A DNA stretch of 64,000 nt from Microbacterium arborescens (GTDB lineage: Bacteria > Actinomycetota > Actinomycetes > Actinomycetales > Microbacteriaceae), in NCBI RefSeq assembly GCF_030369635.1, contig NZ_CP128474.1, forward strand, positions 2,542,001 through 2,606,000, read 5' to 3'. Of this stretch, positions 1 through 7,518 are shown in pieces. The translations under genes and the position numbers were made by a program. Every line of letters starts with the position of its first letter. Position 1 is the first letter of the stretch. The notes beneath the pieces are model-generated. The model saw only the letters and a program-made list of their open reading frames with translations. It had not been told where the DNA came from and did not search any database.

Positions 1-419
1 GGCTCCCCGACCCGCTCGCCGATGACGTCTCACGACTCGGACTCGACGGCGACGTCATCCTGCCCGGTTGGGTGAGCGACGATCAACTCGAAGCACTGTT
101 CCAGATCGCTGACCTGTATGTCTGCCCCTCGCTCGTCGAGGGGTTCGGGCTGCCGGTCGTCGATGCGCTGCGGCGGGATGTCCCCGTTCTCGCCAACGAC
201 GTGACGGTGCTGCGCGAGGTCGGCGGTGATGTCACCCGCTACGCCGACGCCACGAATCCCGCCGCGTTCGGGCTCGCGATCACGAAAGCCCTGAACGAGC
301 CGGCGGACGCCGCCGCACGCGCGGCCGCACAGGCGTGGGCCTCACGATTCACCTGGGACGATGCGGCAGACGCCACCGCCGCCGTCCTCGAGGCGACCCT
401 GGTGGAGACCTCACGGTGA
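1..419 (+). CDS. Glycosyltransferase family 4, C-terminal part (5' end outside window)
   Basis: The frame is open from base 3 with no start needed, so this is the C-terminal part (about 138 residues) of a gene that begins upstream of the window. The visible part is the nucleotide-sugar-binding half of a GT-B fold enzyme: VILPGWVSDDQLEALF, then a stretch of the type 'Y-V-x-P-S-x-x-E-G-F-G-L-P' (LYVCPSLVEGFGLPVVDAL), the donor-phosphate binding signature of GT4. It most likely adds one sugar to a lipid-linked glycan on the inner face of the membrane. Its TGA stop overlaps the GTG start of the flippase gene (GTGA), so the two are translationally coupled. The sugar donor cannot be told from this fragment. 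Confidence 0.85.
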   Translation, partial: LPDPLADDVSRLGLDGDVILPGWVSDDQLEALFQIADLYVCPSLVEGFGLPVVDALRRDVPVLANDVTVLREVGGDVTRYADATNPAAFGLAITKALNEPADAAARAAAQAWASRFTWDDAADATAAVLEATLVETSR

Positions 420-1660
420 GCGCTGCGCCCTCGATGAAGCGTCGCCTGCTCGGCTTCCTCCTCGTACCGGCGATCGCGGCGCTCTCCCCGATCATCGCTC
501 TGCCGGCGGTCACCACGATCGCGGGGCCCGGCGGGTGGGCGAGCGCGATCGCCGGAGAGTCGATCGGGACGTTCGCCGCCATCGCGATCGGCTGGGGGTG
601 GGCCACCATCGGCCCGGCGTTGATCTCGGTCGCGGCGGGCGACGACGAGCGCGCCAGGCTCTATCGCGAGTCGATCGCGGTGCGCCTGTCGATCTCGATC
701 CTGGCGCTGCCCGCGCTGGCGGTCATCTGCTGGCTGATCGCGACGCCGGGCTCCGAATGGCTGACGATCCTGATGGGGATGCAGGGTGCGCTCATCGCCC
801 TGTCCTTCACCTGGTTCTGCGCCGGAGTCGGAGACCCCCGCACGATCGTCATCTACGACGCGGCACCGCGCCTGCTCGCGAACCTCGCGGCGGCCGGGCT
901 CGTGCTCTCGACGGGCGTCGTGGTGCTGTATCCGCTCGCCGGCATCCTCGTCACGCTGATCGGCACCTCGATCTTCACGGTGCGCCTGCTCCGCCGGCAT
1001 CCCGGTCCGTGGCCGCGGCCCCGCGACCTGCCCCGCCTCCTGCGCTCGAATCTCTCGGTTGCGCTGAACGACGCCGGGCTGAGCGGCTACTCGAGCGTCC
1101 CCGCCCCGGTCGTCAACGTCACAGCGGTGCCGGTCGCCGCCGCCGGCTACGCTACGGGCGACAAGATGCTCAAGCTCGGTCAGTTCATCCCCATGACGCT
1201 GGCGAACGCACTGCAGGCTTGGATCGGCGAGGCGCATGGCAGCCATCGGGGCCGCCGGATGACGATCGCCATCGGACTCGCGACCGCGACGGGCGTCACC
1301 GGATGGGCCGGTCTCGCGCTGGTCGGCCCCTGGCTGACGAGCGTGTACCTGCCCAACGCGCCTGCGCCGTTCGAGATCCTCGTCGTGCTCGGAGCAGTGT
1401 TCTTCTTCTTCTCGGTGCGCACTGCCGTAGCGCGCTTGGTGCTCTTCCCGGCGGGGCAGGCCGGCGCGGTCATGCGTGCGACACTCGTCGCCACCGCGCT
1501 CGGCATCCCGCTCATGATCGGACTGGGGATCGCCTGGGGCCCGGTCGGGGCCGCACTCGGCTACGCCGTGACCGAGGGAGCGGCGACGATGCTCCTCGCC
1601 CGCCGGTGCCTGCGCGTCCTGCACGATCTCCGCCACACCCCCGTCGAGCCGGCGCTGTGA
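416..1660 (+). CDS. Polysaccharide flippase, Wzx/MurJ-like (polysaccharide biosynthesis protein)
   Basis: 414-residue polytopic membrane protein with 12 or more hydrophobic segments spread along its length, starting LLGFLLVPAIAALSPIIALP. The pattern and size fit the MOP-superfamily O-antigen/teichoic acid translocases that flip polyprenyl-linked oligosaccharides to the outer face. I start it at GTG 416, four bases inside the preceding glycosyltransferase stop. An upstream ATG at 335 would add an arginine-rich, poorly hydrophobic leader encoded in the overlapping gene. It sits with glycosyltransferase genes on both sides, which supports the role. Substrate unknown. Confidence 0.75.
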   Translation: MSAAPSMKRRLLGFLLVPAIAALSPIIALPAVTTIAGPGGWASAIAGESIGTFAAIAIGWGWATIGPALISVAAGDDERARLYRESIAVRLSISILALPALAVICWLIATPGSEWLTILMGMQGALIALSFTWFCAGVGDPRTIVIYDAAPRLLANLAAAGLVLSTGVVVLYPLAGILVTLIGTSIFTVRLLRRHPGPWPRPRDLPRLLRSNLSVALNDAGLSGYSSVPAPVVNVTAVPVAAAGYATGDKMLKLGQFIPMTLANALQAWIGEAHGSHRGRRMTIAIGLATATGVTGWAGLALVGPWLTSVYLPNAPAPFEILVVLGAVFFFFSVRTAVARLVLFPAGQAGAVMRATLVATALGIPLMIGLGIAWGPVGAALGYAVTEGAATMLLARRCLRVLHDLRHTPVEPAL

Positions 1661-1697
1661 GCTCCGCTCGAGCGGCCTCATCCGAAAGGACCGCACG

Positions 1698-2762
1698 ATG
1701 ACCATCGCCATCAACGGCCGCTTCCTCATCGACTCCTTCGGCGGCGTGCGCCGCTTCGCCACCGAGCTCACCGAGCACCTCGCCGCATCCCGCGACGATG
1801 TCGTCCTCCTCGTCCCCGCCTCAGCCGATGCTTCGGGCATCCACGGCGTTCGCGTCGAGACGGTGGGGCGCTCGGCCGGACCGCTCTGGGAACAGGTCGA
1901 ACTCCCCCGCTGGCTCCGGAAGCACGGTTCCCCCGTCCTGCTGAACCTGGCGAACATCGCTCCCGTGGCGTACCGGAACCAGTTCACGGTGCTCCACGAC
2001 ATCGCCCCGACGATCCGCCCGCAGGACTTCACCTTCCTCTTCCGCGTGCAGTGGCACCTCGCCGTGCGATTCGGGATGCTCCGCCGAGGCCAACGGCTCG
2101 TGACGGTGAGCCATGCGTCCCAGCGTGAGATCGCCGAACAGTTCCGGGTGTCACCCGACACGATCGATGTGGTCTACGAGGGCGCTGACAGCCTCGGATC
2201 GCCGGATGCGGGACGACCGCCCGCCGACGACACCGAGATCCGCTTCGTCGCCTTCGGACGCCACGGCGCGGCCAAGAACACCCGAGCCGTCATCGACGCG
2301 CTGCGCCATGTCGACGACGACGCACCGATCGTCGTCGAGTTCGTCGGTCGCCTCGATCCCGATCTCGAGCCCTATGCCGCGGAGAAGGGCGTCCCGCCGC
2401 GACGCATCCGGTGGCGCGGCCCGGTCTCCGACTCCGAACTCGCCGGCGTCTTCGCCGACGCGGACGGGTTCGTCTGGCCGTCCTTCCACGAAGGCTTCGG
2501 ACTGCCGCCTCTCGAGGCGCAGAGCTACGGAGCACCCGTCCTCGCCTCCGACATCCCCATCAACCGCGAGATCCTGCGGGACTCGGCGCTCTACTTCCCC
2601 GCCGCCGAGCCCGCCGCCCTCGGCGCGCTGATGATGGAGCTCGTGCGAGACCCCGCTCGTCGGGCAGACCTGCGCGCGCGCAGCCGACGCAACGCGGAAC
2701 GCTTCACCTGGGCGGCCACGACGACCGCGTGGAACGCTCTGCTGGACGCGTCCCGTCGCTGA
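1698..2762 (+). CDS. Glycosyltransferase family 4 (mannosyl/rhamnosyl-type)
   Basis: 354 residues, the usual length for GT4. The N-terminal domain begins with a typical acceptor loop (INGRFLIDSFGGVRRFATEL). The motif TVSHASQREIAEQF is found in GT4 mannosyl- and rhamnosyltransferases. The C-terminal half has the donor site WPSFHEGFGLPPLEAQSYG with the EX7E-like acidic spacing. AAAGGA at 1685-1690 is a Shine-Dalgarno sequence 7 bases before the ATG, which fixes the start. It lies 37 bases after the flippase gene in the same direction and probably belongs to the same transcript. The enzyme is expected to be cytoplasmic or membrane-associated. Confidence 0.85.
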   Translation: MTIAINGRFLIDSFGGVRRFATELTEHLAASRDDVVLLVPASADASGIHGVRVETVGRSAGPLWEQVELPRWLRKHGSPVLLNLANIAPVAYRNQFTVLHDIAPTIRPQDFTFLFRVQWHLAVRFGMLRRGQRLVTVSHASQREIAEQFRVSPDTIDVVYEGADSLGSPDAGRPPADDTEIRFVAFGRHGAAKNTRAVIDALRHVDDDAPIVVEFVGRLDPDLEPYAAEKGVPPRRIRWRGPVSDSELAGVFADADGFVWPSFHEGFGLPPLEAQSYGAPVLASDIPINREILRDSALYFPAAEPAALGALMMELVRDPARRADLRARSRRNAERFTWAATTTAWNALLDASRR

Positions 2763-2813
2763 GCCCGCCCCGGGATTGCGCATCGGCACCGTCGACAGGG
2801 GACAATCGGAAGC

Positions 2814-3695
2814 GTGAACCTCGGTTTCGTCGTGACGACCCTGGGCCGCCTCGGCCCGCTCCGCACCCTGCTCGACTCCCTCGAGCCGCAACTGCGCGAC
2901 GGTGACGCTGTCGCCATCGTCGCTCAGGGCGAACAAGACGAGGTCGCAGCGCTCGTCGCCGACTACGCGGAGCGCGGGATGGCTGTGACGTCCACTACTT
3001 CGGCCCGCGGGGCGTCGCTTGGCAGGAACACCGGCGTTGCGGCGCTTCCCGCAGGCGAACGCGTCGTGACGTTCCCGAACGACAACACGATCTACCCGGC
3101 GGGGACGGTCGACGCCCTGCACACGGCCGTCGATGCAGACGACTTCATCGCCGGCGGCTTCACGTCCTGGGACGAGCGCGGGCCCAAGACCACGCTCCCC
3201 TCGCCCGGCACGCCCCTCGATCGGTTCAACGTCTGGGCCGTGATCGAGATGGGCATCCTCATGCGCCGGTCGCTCTTCGACGCCATCGGCGGCTTCGACG
3301 AGCGACTCGGCCCGGGGGCCGCCACACCGTGGCAGGTCGCCGAGGGCACCGACCTCCTCCTGCGAGCGCTCGCGCACGAGCCGCGCCTGACGCGCGATTT
3401 CCGCTGGCTCCCCGCGGACGTCCATGTCGACGGCATCTCGACCGGCTTCGGACTGACCGTCGCCGAGCGACGCCGCAAGCTCCGGGCGTACGGTCGCGGC
3501 ACCGCCCGCGTTCTCGGGGTACACCGTTACCCGCTGTGGTGGCGGTTCGCCTTCACGGGTGCTGGGCTGCTGTACGGGTTGCGCAACCCAGCACCCATCA
3601 CGATCGGCGACGGCTGGCCGATGTTCGTCGGACGCCTCGAGGGCCAGCTCGGCCGCACCTTCGGGCAGGCGCGGATGGTCTCGGCCGTACGCTGA
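2814..3695 (+). CDS. Glycosyltransferase family 2
   Basis: 293 residues with a GT-A fold N-terminus (NLGFVVTTLGRLGPLRTLL), an FPNDN motif standing for the metal-binding DxD region, and a later GGFDERLGPG loop typical of GT2 enzymes that act on cell-surface polymers. The start is a GTG with no clear Shine-Dalgarno. GACAAT lies 7 bases before it, so a leaderless start is possible but less clear than in other genes here. A hydrophobic stretch (WWRFAFTGAGLLYGL) near residue 245 could anchor it to the membrane. Substrate unknown. Confidence 0.75.
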   Translation: MNLGFVVTTLGRLGPLRTLLDSLEPQLRDGDAVAIVAQGEQDEVAALVADYAERGMAVTSTTSARGASLGRNTGVAALPAGERVVTFPNDNTIYPAGTVDALHTAVDADDFIAGGFTSWDERGPKTTLPSPGTPLDRFNVWAVIEMGILMRRSLFDAIGGFDERLGPGAATPWQVAEGTDLLLRALAHEPRLTRDFRWLPADVHVDGISTGFGLTVAERRRKLRAYGRGTARVLGVHRYPLWWRFAFTGAGLLYGLRNPAPITIGDGWPMFVGRLEGQLGRTFGQARMVSAVR

Positions 3696-3715
3696 GCCGC
3701 AGGATGCCGCGCTGA

Positions 3716-3721
3716 TAGGCT
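3716..3721 (+). promoter_or_regulatory. Candidate -10 (TAGGCT), leaderless uxs
   Basis: TAGGCT ends 6 bases before GTG 3728; no ribosome-binding site. It implies that uxs can be transcribed apart from the glycosyltransferases upstream. Confidence 0.6.
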
Positions 3722-3727
3722 TCGGAA

Positions 3728-4669
3728 GTGTCATCGAGAGTTTTGATCACCGGCGGAGCCGGGTTCATCGGGTCCCACCTGTCCGAGCGTCTTCTCGCCG
3801 AGGGCGATGAGGTCATCTGCGTCGACAACTTCTTCACCGGATCCCGCCGCAACGTCGAGCACCTCTTCGACAACCCGCGCTTCGAGGTGATCCGCCACGA
3901 CGTCACCTTCCCGCTGTATCTCGAGGTCGACAAGATCTACAACCTCGCGTGCCCTGCGTCGCCGGTGCACTACCAGCACGACCCGGTGCAGACGACGAAG
4001 ACGAGCGTCATGGGTGCCATCAACATGCTCGGTCTCGCGAAGCGCCTGCGGGTGCCCATCCTCCAGGCATCGACCTCGGAGGTCTACGGCGACCCCGCGA
4101 TCCACCCGCAGACCGAGGACTACTGGGGCAACGTCAATCCGATCGGCCCGCGCTCCTGCTACGACGAGGGCAAGCGCGCCGCCGAGACGCTCTTCTTCGA
4201 CTACCGACGTCAGCACGACCTATCGATCAAGGTCATCCGCATCTTCAACACGTACGGACCGCGGATGCACCCGAACGACGGCCGGGTCGTGTCGAACTTC
4301 ATCGTTCAGGCCCTCCGCGGCGAGCCCATCACGATCTACGGTGACGGATCGCAGACGCGGTCGTTCTGCTACGTCGACGACCTGGTCGACGGCATGGTGC
4401 GCCTGATGAACACCGATCACGGGGTCACCGGTCCGATCAACGTCGGCAACCCGGGCGAGTTCACGATGCTCGAACTCGCGAACGAGGTTCTGCGCATCAC
4501 GGGGAGCACCTCCGAGATCGAGCATCGCCCGCTGCCGCAGGACGACCCGAAGCAGCGGCAGCCCAACATCGACATCGCGCAGCGCGAGCTCGGCTGGAAG
4601 CCGTCGGTCGCGCTCACCGCCGGCCTCGAGCGGACGATCGACTACTTCCGCGGCGTCCTCGACGACTGA
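3728..4669 (+). CDS. uxs: UDP-glucuronate decarboxylase (UDP-xylose synthase), extended SDR
   Basis: 313 residues, full length for the family. It converts UDP-glucuronate to UDP-xylose using bound NAD. Visible landmarks are the Rossmann motif [10 protein letters not shown] at residues 8-17, the SEVYGDP strand, and the catalytic Tyr-x-x-x-Lys in [23 protein letters not shown] and [19 protein letters not shown] are characteristic of the decarboxylase branch rather than of epimerases. Start GTG 3728 lies 6 bases after a TAGGCT hexamer, consistent with a leaderless mRNA. The 3' end overlaps the convergent DUF2142 gene by 28 bases. UDP-xylose is presumably used by a nearby glycosyltransferase. The UDP-glucose dehydrogenase that would feed it is not in this window. 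Confidence 0.9.
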   Translation: MSSRVLITGGAGFIGSHLSERLLAEGDEVICVDNFFTGSRRNVEHLFDNPRFEVIRHDVTFPLYLEVDKIYNLACPASPVHYQHDPVQTTKTSVMGAINMLGLAKRLRVPILQASTSEVYGDPAIHPQTEDYWGNVNPIGPRSCYDEGKRAAETLFFDYRRQHDLSIKVIRIFNTYGPRMHPNDGRVVSNFIVQALRGEPITIYGDGSQTRSFCYVDDLVDGMVRLMNTDHGVTGPINVGNPGEFTMLELANEVLRITGSTSEIEHRPLPQDDPKQRQPNIDIAQRELGWKPSVALTAGLERTIDYFRGVLDD

Positions 4670-6156
4670 GCGACTTCCGGCACAGCGAGATCGCCTTCGA
4701 CCCGAGGGGTCTCATCGTTGCTATGCGCGGCCGCCCATATCAACGCGCCGAGTGCTACGGCGAACGCGAGAGATCCCCAGACCCAGATTCCCATGGGCGA
4801 GATCGGTGTATTCCACCACCACTCGACATCTCTATCGAGGTTGATGCCAGCGAGGTCGACGCCCGTCACGTATCGACGGATGTTGACATGCAGCGCCACA
4901 CTATGCGCGACAGCAAGTCCGACACCACCCAGGACGAGCTGCAGTCGGTTCAGTCCTAGCGCCCCGCGGCTCGTCCCGAAGACGACGATTCCCGCGAACA
5001 TGACGATGATCGGGTAGACGTATCGCGGTTGGACACCGTTCCCGACGACCACGCCATCATGCATGAGGATGTAGAGCGGGACGAGGATCATTGCTGCGGT
5101 GACACCTGACAACGCGAGCCACTTGCGCCATGTCCCGTAGCGCAGGCACCAAAAAATCACACCGGCCAGGATGAACATCGTCGTCACCCAGACAAGCCCC
5201 GGCATGTAGGTGTCTAGCCATCCGAGGCCCCACGTACCCAAACCGCCTGAGAGGAGCTGTGGTAGCGCCTTCACGTTGATGAAGAGAAGTTCGGAGAAGC
5301 TGTACGTCGAATTGTCGACAGCTGTATCCCCTCCCACGATGGCACTCTGGCCTCCACTGAAGAAGAAGACCACCGCGGCGATCAGCAAGGCTGCGGGAAG
5401 CGAGAGATCTCGCAGATACCGGGAATCTCGACGGAAGGCGAGCACGCTCGCAGCGACAAGCGCCAGTCCGCCGTAGACGGCAGAATCACTTCGCGCACCG
5501 GCTCCGATGAAGAGCAGAACGACCGCCATCGCCCCCAGAAGCGCCTTCCGAATCCCGCGCTGGTCGAAGAATCCCCAGGCGGCGAACACGAGGCCGGAGG
5601 CGGAGATTACCGACCAGGCGCTCGGATTTACGCTCGCGATGAGAAAAACGCCGAGCGGAACGGCGGTGATAGCGGCACCCCACACCAGCGCCACGCGACC
5701 TCGACGCGGAAGGAGGAAGAACAGGAGGGTCATAGTGAGTAGGTAAAGCACGATGTTCGCCAGGCGGATAGCCACAATCGACAGCGACAGATCATCGCCC
5801 GCGAAGATGCCCATGACCGCGTAGTAGACCGGAGGGTAGGCTCCCCCGTTCCAGTTGCCCCGTGCACTGGAACCCGTGGCGTTCTCATCGAAAGAGCAAG
5901 CGCCCGACTTGTTTCCATCGAACGCGAAGCAGTCAGCTGCGCGAAGCACAGGCTCCGGGAGGATTCGCACGCTGGGGTCGGACCCGGGAGCGCAGAGAGC
6001 TTGGTCGCCGCTAGCGCACCAGATGCTGGCCATGTGATAGTCGTCGTCCGGGCTGGATCCCGGCGGCGAGGAGACCGCCCAGCTCAGGAGCGCGATAAGG
6101 ACGGATACGACGATGACTACCGGCAGTCCGACGCGGCTTGCGGCTCGAGCGCGCAT
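4642..6156 (-). CDS. DUF2142 polytopic membrane protein, probable GT-C-like glycosyltransferase
   Basis: 504 residues if started at ATG 6156, where an AGGAG lies 7 bases upstream; a GTG at 6186 would give 514. There are about 11 membrane segments. After the first comes a long acidic, cysteine-containing loop beginning [17 protein letters not shown]. That acidic pair after TM1 resembles the catalytic loop of GT-C enzymes that use polyprenyl-phosphate sugars. DUF2142 is the domain I recognise; no member with proven activity comes to mind. It follows the GT2 and DUF2304 genes on the same strand. GC is lower than in neighbours (52% by hand count for 5281-5340). Its 3' end overlaps uxs by 28 bases, convergent. 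Confidence 0.75.
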   Translation of the reverse strand: MRARAASRVGLPVVIVVSVLIALLSWAVSSPPGSSPDDDYHMASIWCASGDQALCAPGSDPSVRILPEPVLRAADCFAFDGNKSGACSFDENATGSSARGNWNGGAYPPVYYAVMGIFAGDDLSLSIVAIRLANIVLYLLTMTLLFFLLPRRGRVALVWGAAITAVPLGVFLIASVNPSAWSVISASGLVFAAWGFFDQRGIRKALLGAMAVVLLFIGAGARSDSAVYGGLALVAASVLAFRRDSRYLRDLSLPAALLIAAVVFFFSGGQSAIVGGDTAVDNSTYSFSELLFINVKALPQLLSGGLGTWGLGWLDTYMPGLVWVTTMFILAGVIFWCLRYGTWRKWLALSGVTAAMILVPLYILMHDGVVVGNGVQPRYVYPIIVMFAGIVVFGTSRGALGLNRLQLVLGGVGLAVAHSVALHVNIRRYVTGVDLAGINLDRDVEWWWNTPISPMGIWVWGSLAFAVALGALIWAAAHSNDETPRVEGDLAVPEVAQSSRTPRK

Positions 6157-6163
6157 AAAGAGG

Positions 6164-6168
6164 CTCCT
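6164..6168 (-). promoter_or_regulatory. Shine-Dalgarno AGGAG deciding the DUF2142 start
   Basis: AGGAG on the minus strand, 7 bases before ATG 6156. No such signal precedes the upstream GTG at 6186, so the shorter start is preferred. Confidence 0.6.
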
Positions 6169-6327
6169 CATTCGATGGTCAGACACGAAGAAGCGGGGTG
6201 CTTCCGGATCTGGCGGCGTTTACTCGATCTCGACGGTCGACCAGGCTTCGCGGATGCGATGGCGGAAGCTCGAACACGTCTCGACGACGTCCGAGCTGTC
6301 GCCCCAATCGACAAAACTCATCTCAGG

Positions 6328-6723
6328 TCAGCCTGAGCTCTCTTCGAACCCATGTAAGTGGTCGCCGTTCCGCGATTCTCGTACGGCCTCGGAGAGTGAG
6401 TCGAGGTCCGCGCGGAGGATCGCGACCTCCTCGGCGACGCGACGAATTTCTTCCTCAGCGCGCGATAGCTCCCAGGAGAGGTGCAAGGTGACCCCGATGA
6501 GGAGCGCGACGGCGAGCGCGAAGAGGAGATTCGACGGAACGATCACCCCGAGGACCCCGGCGAGTGCACCGAGCAGATCCGGGAAAACGGCGAGGACGAG
6601 CATCGCCGCTCCGATCACGAGCCACATGACGGCATACTTCTCACGCAGGTGGCGACGCATGAGCATCGTCACGATGATGGCGAGTATGACGACGGCGAAC
6701 GCGATGCCGATCGGAACGATCAT
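6328..6723 (-). CDS. DUF2304 small membrane protein
   Basis: 131 residues with about three membrane segments (PIGIAFAVVILAIIVTML; YAVMWLVIGAAMLVLAVF; NLLFALAVALLIGVTLHL), then a C-terminal coiled coil of about 40 residues rich in Glu/Arg (SRAEEEIRRVAEEVAILRA). This is the DUF2304 pattern. Such genes regularly sit next to polyprenyl-phosphate glycosyltransferases, as here. ATG 6723 overlaps the stop of the GT2 gene (ATGA), so translation is coupled. By analogy with GtrA/GtrB pairs it may help flip or present the lipid-linked sugar; that is inference. It is followed by 171 bases in which I see nothing definite before the DUF2142 gene. Confidence 0.8.
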   Translation of the reverse strand: MIVPIGIAFAVVILAIIVTMLMRRHLREKYAVMWLVIGAAMLVLAVFPDLLGALAGVLGVIVPSNLLFALAVALLIGVTLHLSWELSRAEEEIRRVAEEVAILRADLDSLSEAVRESRNGDHLHGFEESSG

Positions 6724-7448
6724 GCGCGGGGCCTCCTTCGCAGCGCGCCGCGCATGAGCGCGAGCGAAATCGCGAACACTGACCTGATGAGGTACACGGT
6801 CGACCCGACGAAACCTTGGCTCGGTTTTCCGTGCATGCGCGGCCGCATCGCGACGGGAACCTGGACAACACGTAGACCGGAGTGAACAGCTTCGACGAGG
6901 GAGTCGAGGGTGTCCCCCAGATACTCGGCGGGGTAGTAGCGAACGTACTGTGCAATGGCTCGCTGATTCGCCGCGCGGAAACCACTGGTGACGTCTGTGA
7001 GTTTCACATGCGCGACTCGCGAGACGACGAAGGCGAGGAAGAGCATCGCCCATCGCCGAGGTCCGCGCACAGTGTAGTTCCCGACCTCCGCAAAGCGCGC
7101 CCCGATCGCGATGTCGGCGGCGTTGAGCCCGTCGAGAACCGTGGCGATGTTCTCGGGGTTGTGCTGTCCGTCGGCGTCCACCTGGATGGCCCGGGTGTAA
7201 CCGTGACGCTGTGCGAAGGTGAAGCCGGTTCGCATGGCTCCGCCGACGCCGAGATTGAAGGGAAGCTGGAGCACGCGAGCTCCAGCCGCCCTCGCCTCCG
7301 CCGCGGTCGAATCGGTCGAGCCGTCGTCAACCACCACCACGTCGTAGGCGTTGTCGACGGCGAGGATTTCCCGAACCGTGTGACCGACGTTTCGTTCCTC
7401 GTTCCACGCAGGAACGATGACAAGTACGCGTTCACTCAGGTCCGACAT
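6720..7448 (-). CDS. GT2 glycosyltransferase, polyprenyl-phosphate mannosyl/glucosyltransferase type (DPM1-like)
   Basis: 242 residues. The N-terminus VLVIVPAWNEERNVGHTV, then VVVDDGSTDST and the metal-binding IQVDADGQHNPE, match dolichol-phosphate-mannose synthase-like enzymes that load one sugar from NDP-sugar onto polyprenyl phosphate. The C-terminal 25 residues (STVYLIRSVFAISLALM) form one membrane-associated helix. It starts the three-gene set with DUF2304 and DUF2142. TAGAGT lies 9 bases before the ATG. The 70-base gap to the divergent CgeB-like gene carries promoters for both. The product is probably a lipid-P-sugar donor used outside the membrane by the DUF2142 protein (inferred). Confidence 0.85.
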   Translation of the reverse strand: MSDLSERVLVIVPAWNEERNVGHTVREILAVDNAYDVVVVDDGSTDSTAAEARAAGARVLQLPFNLGVGGAMRTGFTFAQRHGYTRAIQVDADGQHNPENIATVLDGLNAADIAIGARFAEVGNYTVRGPRRWAMLFLAFVVSRVAHVKLTDVTSGFRAANQRAIAQYVRYYPAEYLGDTLDSLVEAVHSGLRVVQVPVAMRPRMHGKPSQGFVGSTVYLIRSVFAISLALMRGALRRRPRA

Positions 7449-7457
7449 GGCGCCTCA

Positions 7458-7463
7458 ACTCTA
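7458..7463 (-). promoter_or_regulatory. Candidate -10 element (TAGAGT) of the GT2-DUF2304-DUF2142 operon
   Basis: TAGAGT on the minus strand, 9 bases before ATG 7448. The leader would be zero to a few bases. No convincing -35 hexamer is seen. Confidence 0.4.
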
Positions 7464-7506
7464 CCGTGCAGTGATGTCGGCCTCCGACGATGCCGAAGCG
7501 ACTTCA

Positions 7507-7512
7507 TATAAT
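7507..7512 (+). promoter_or_regulatory. Consensus -10 TATAAT, leaderless start for the CgeB-like gene
   Basis: TATAAT, the exact consensus and rare in this GC-rich sequence, ends 6 bases before ATG 7519. A transcript would begin at about the A of the ATG. CCGACG at 7484-7489 (17-base spacer) matches TTGACA at three positions. This decides the start of the downstream gene. Confidence 0.7.
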
Positions 7513-7518
7513 CAGACG

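Noticed and set aside
239..2161. 640-codon open frame on the minus strand
   Set aside because: It is antisense to the flippase and GT4 genes. It is Arg/Gln/Asp-rich with no family motif, as expected for a shadow frame in high-GC DNA.
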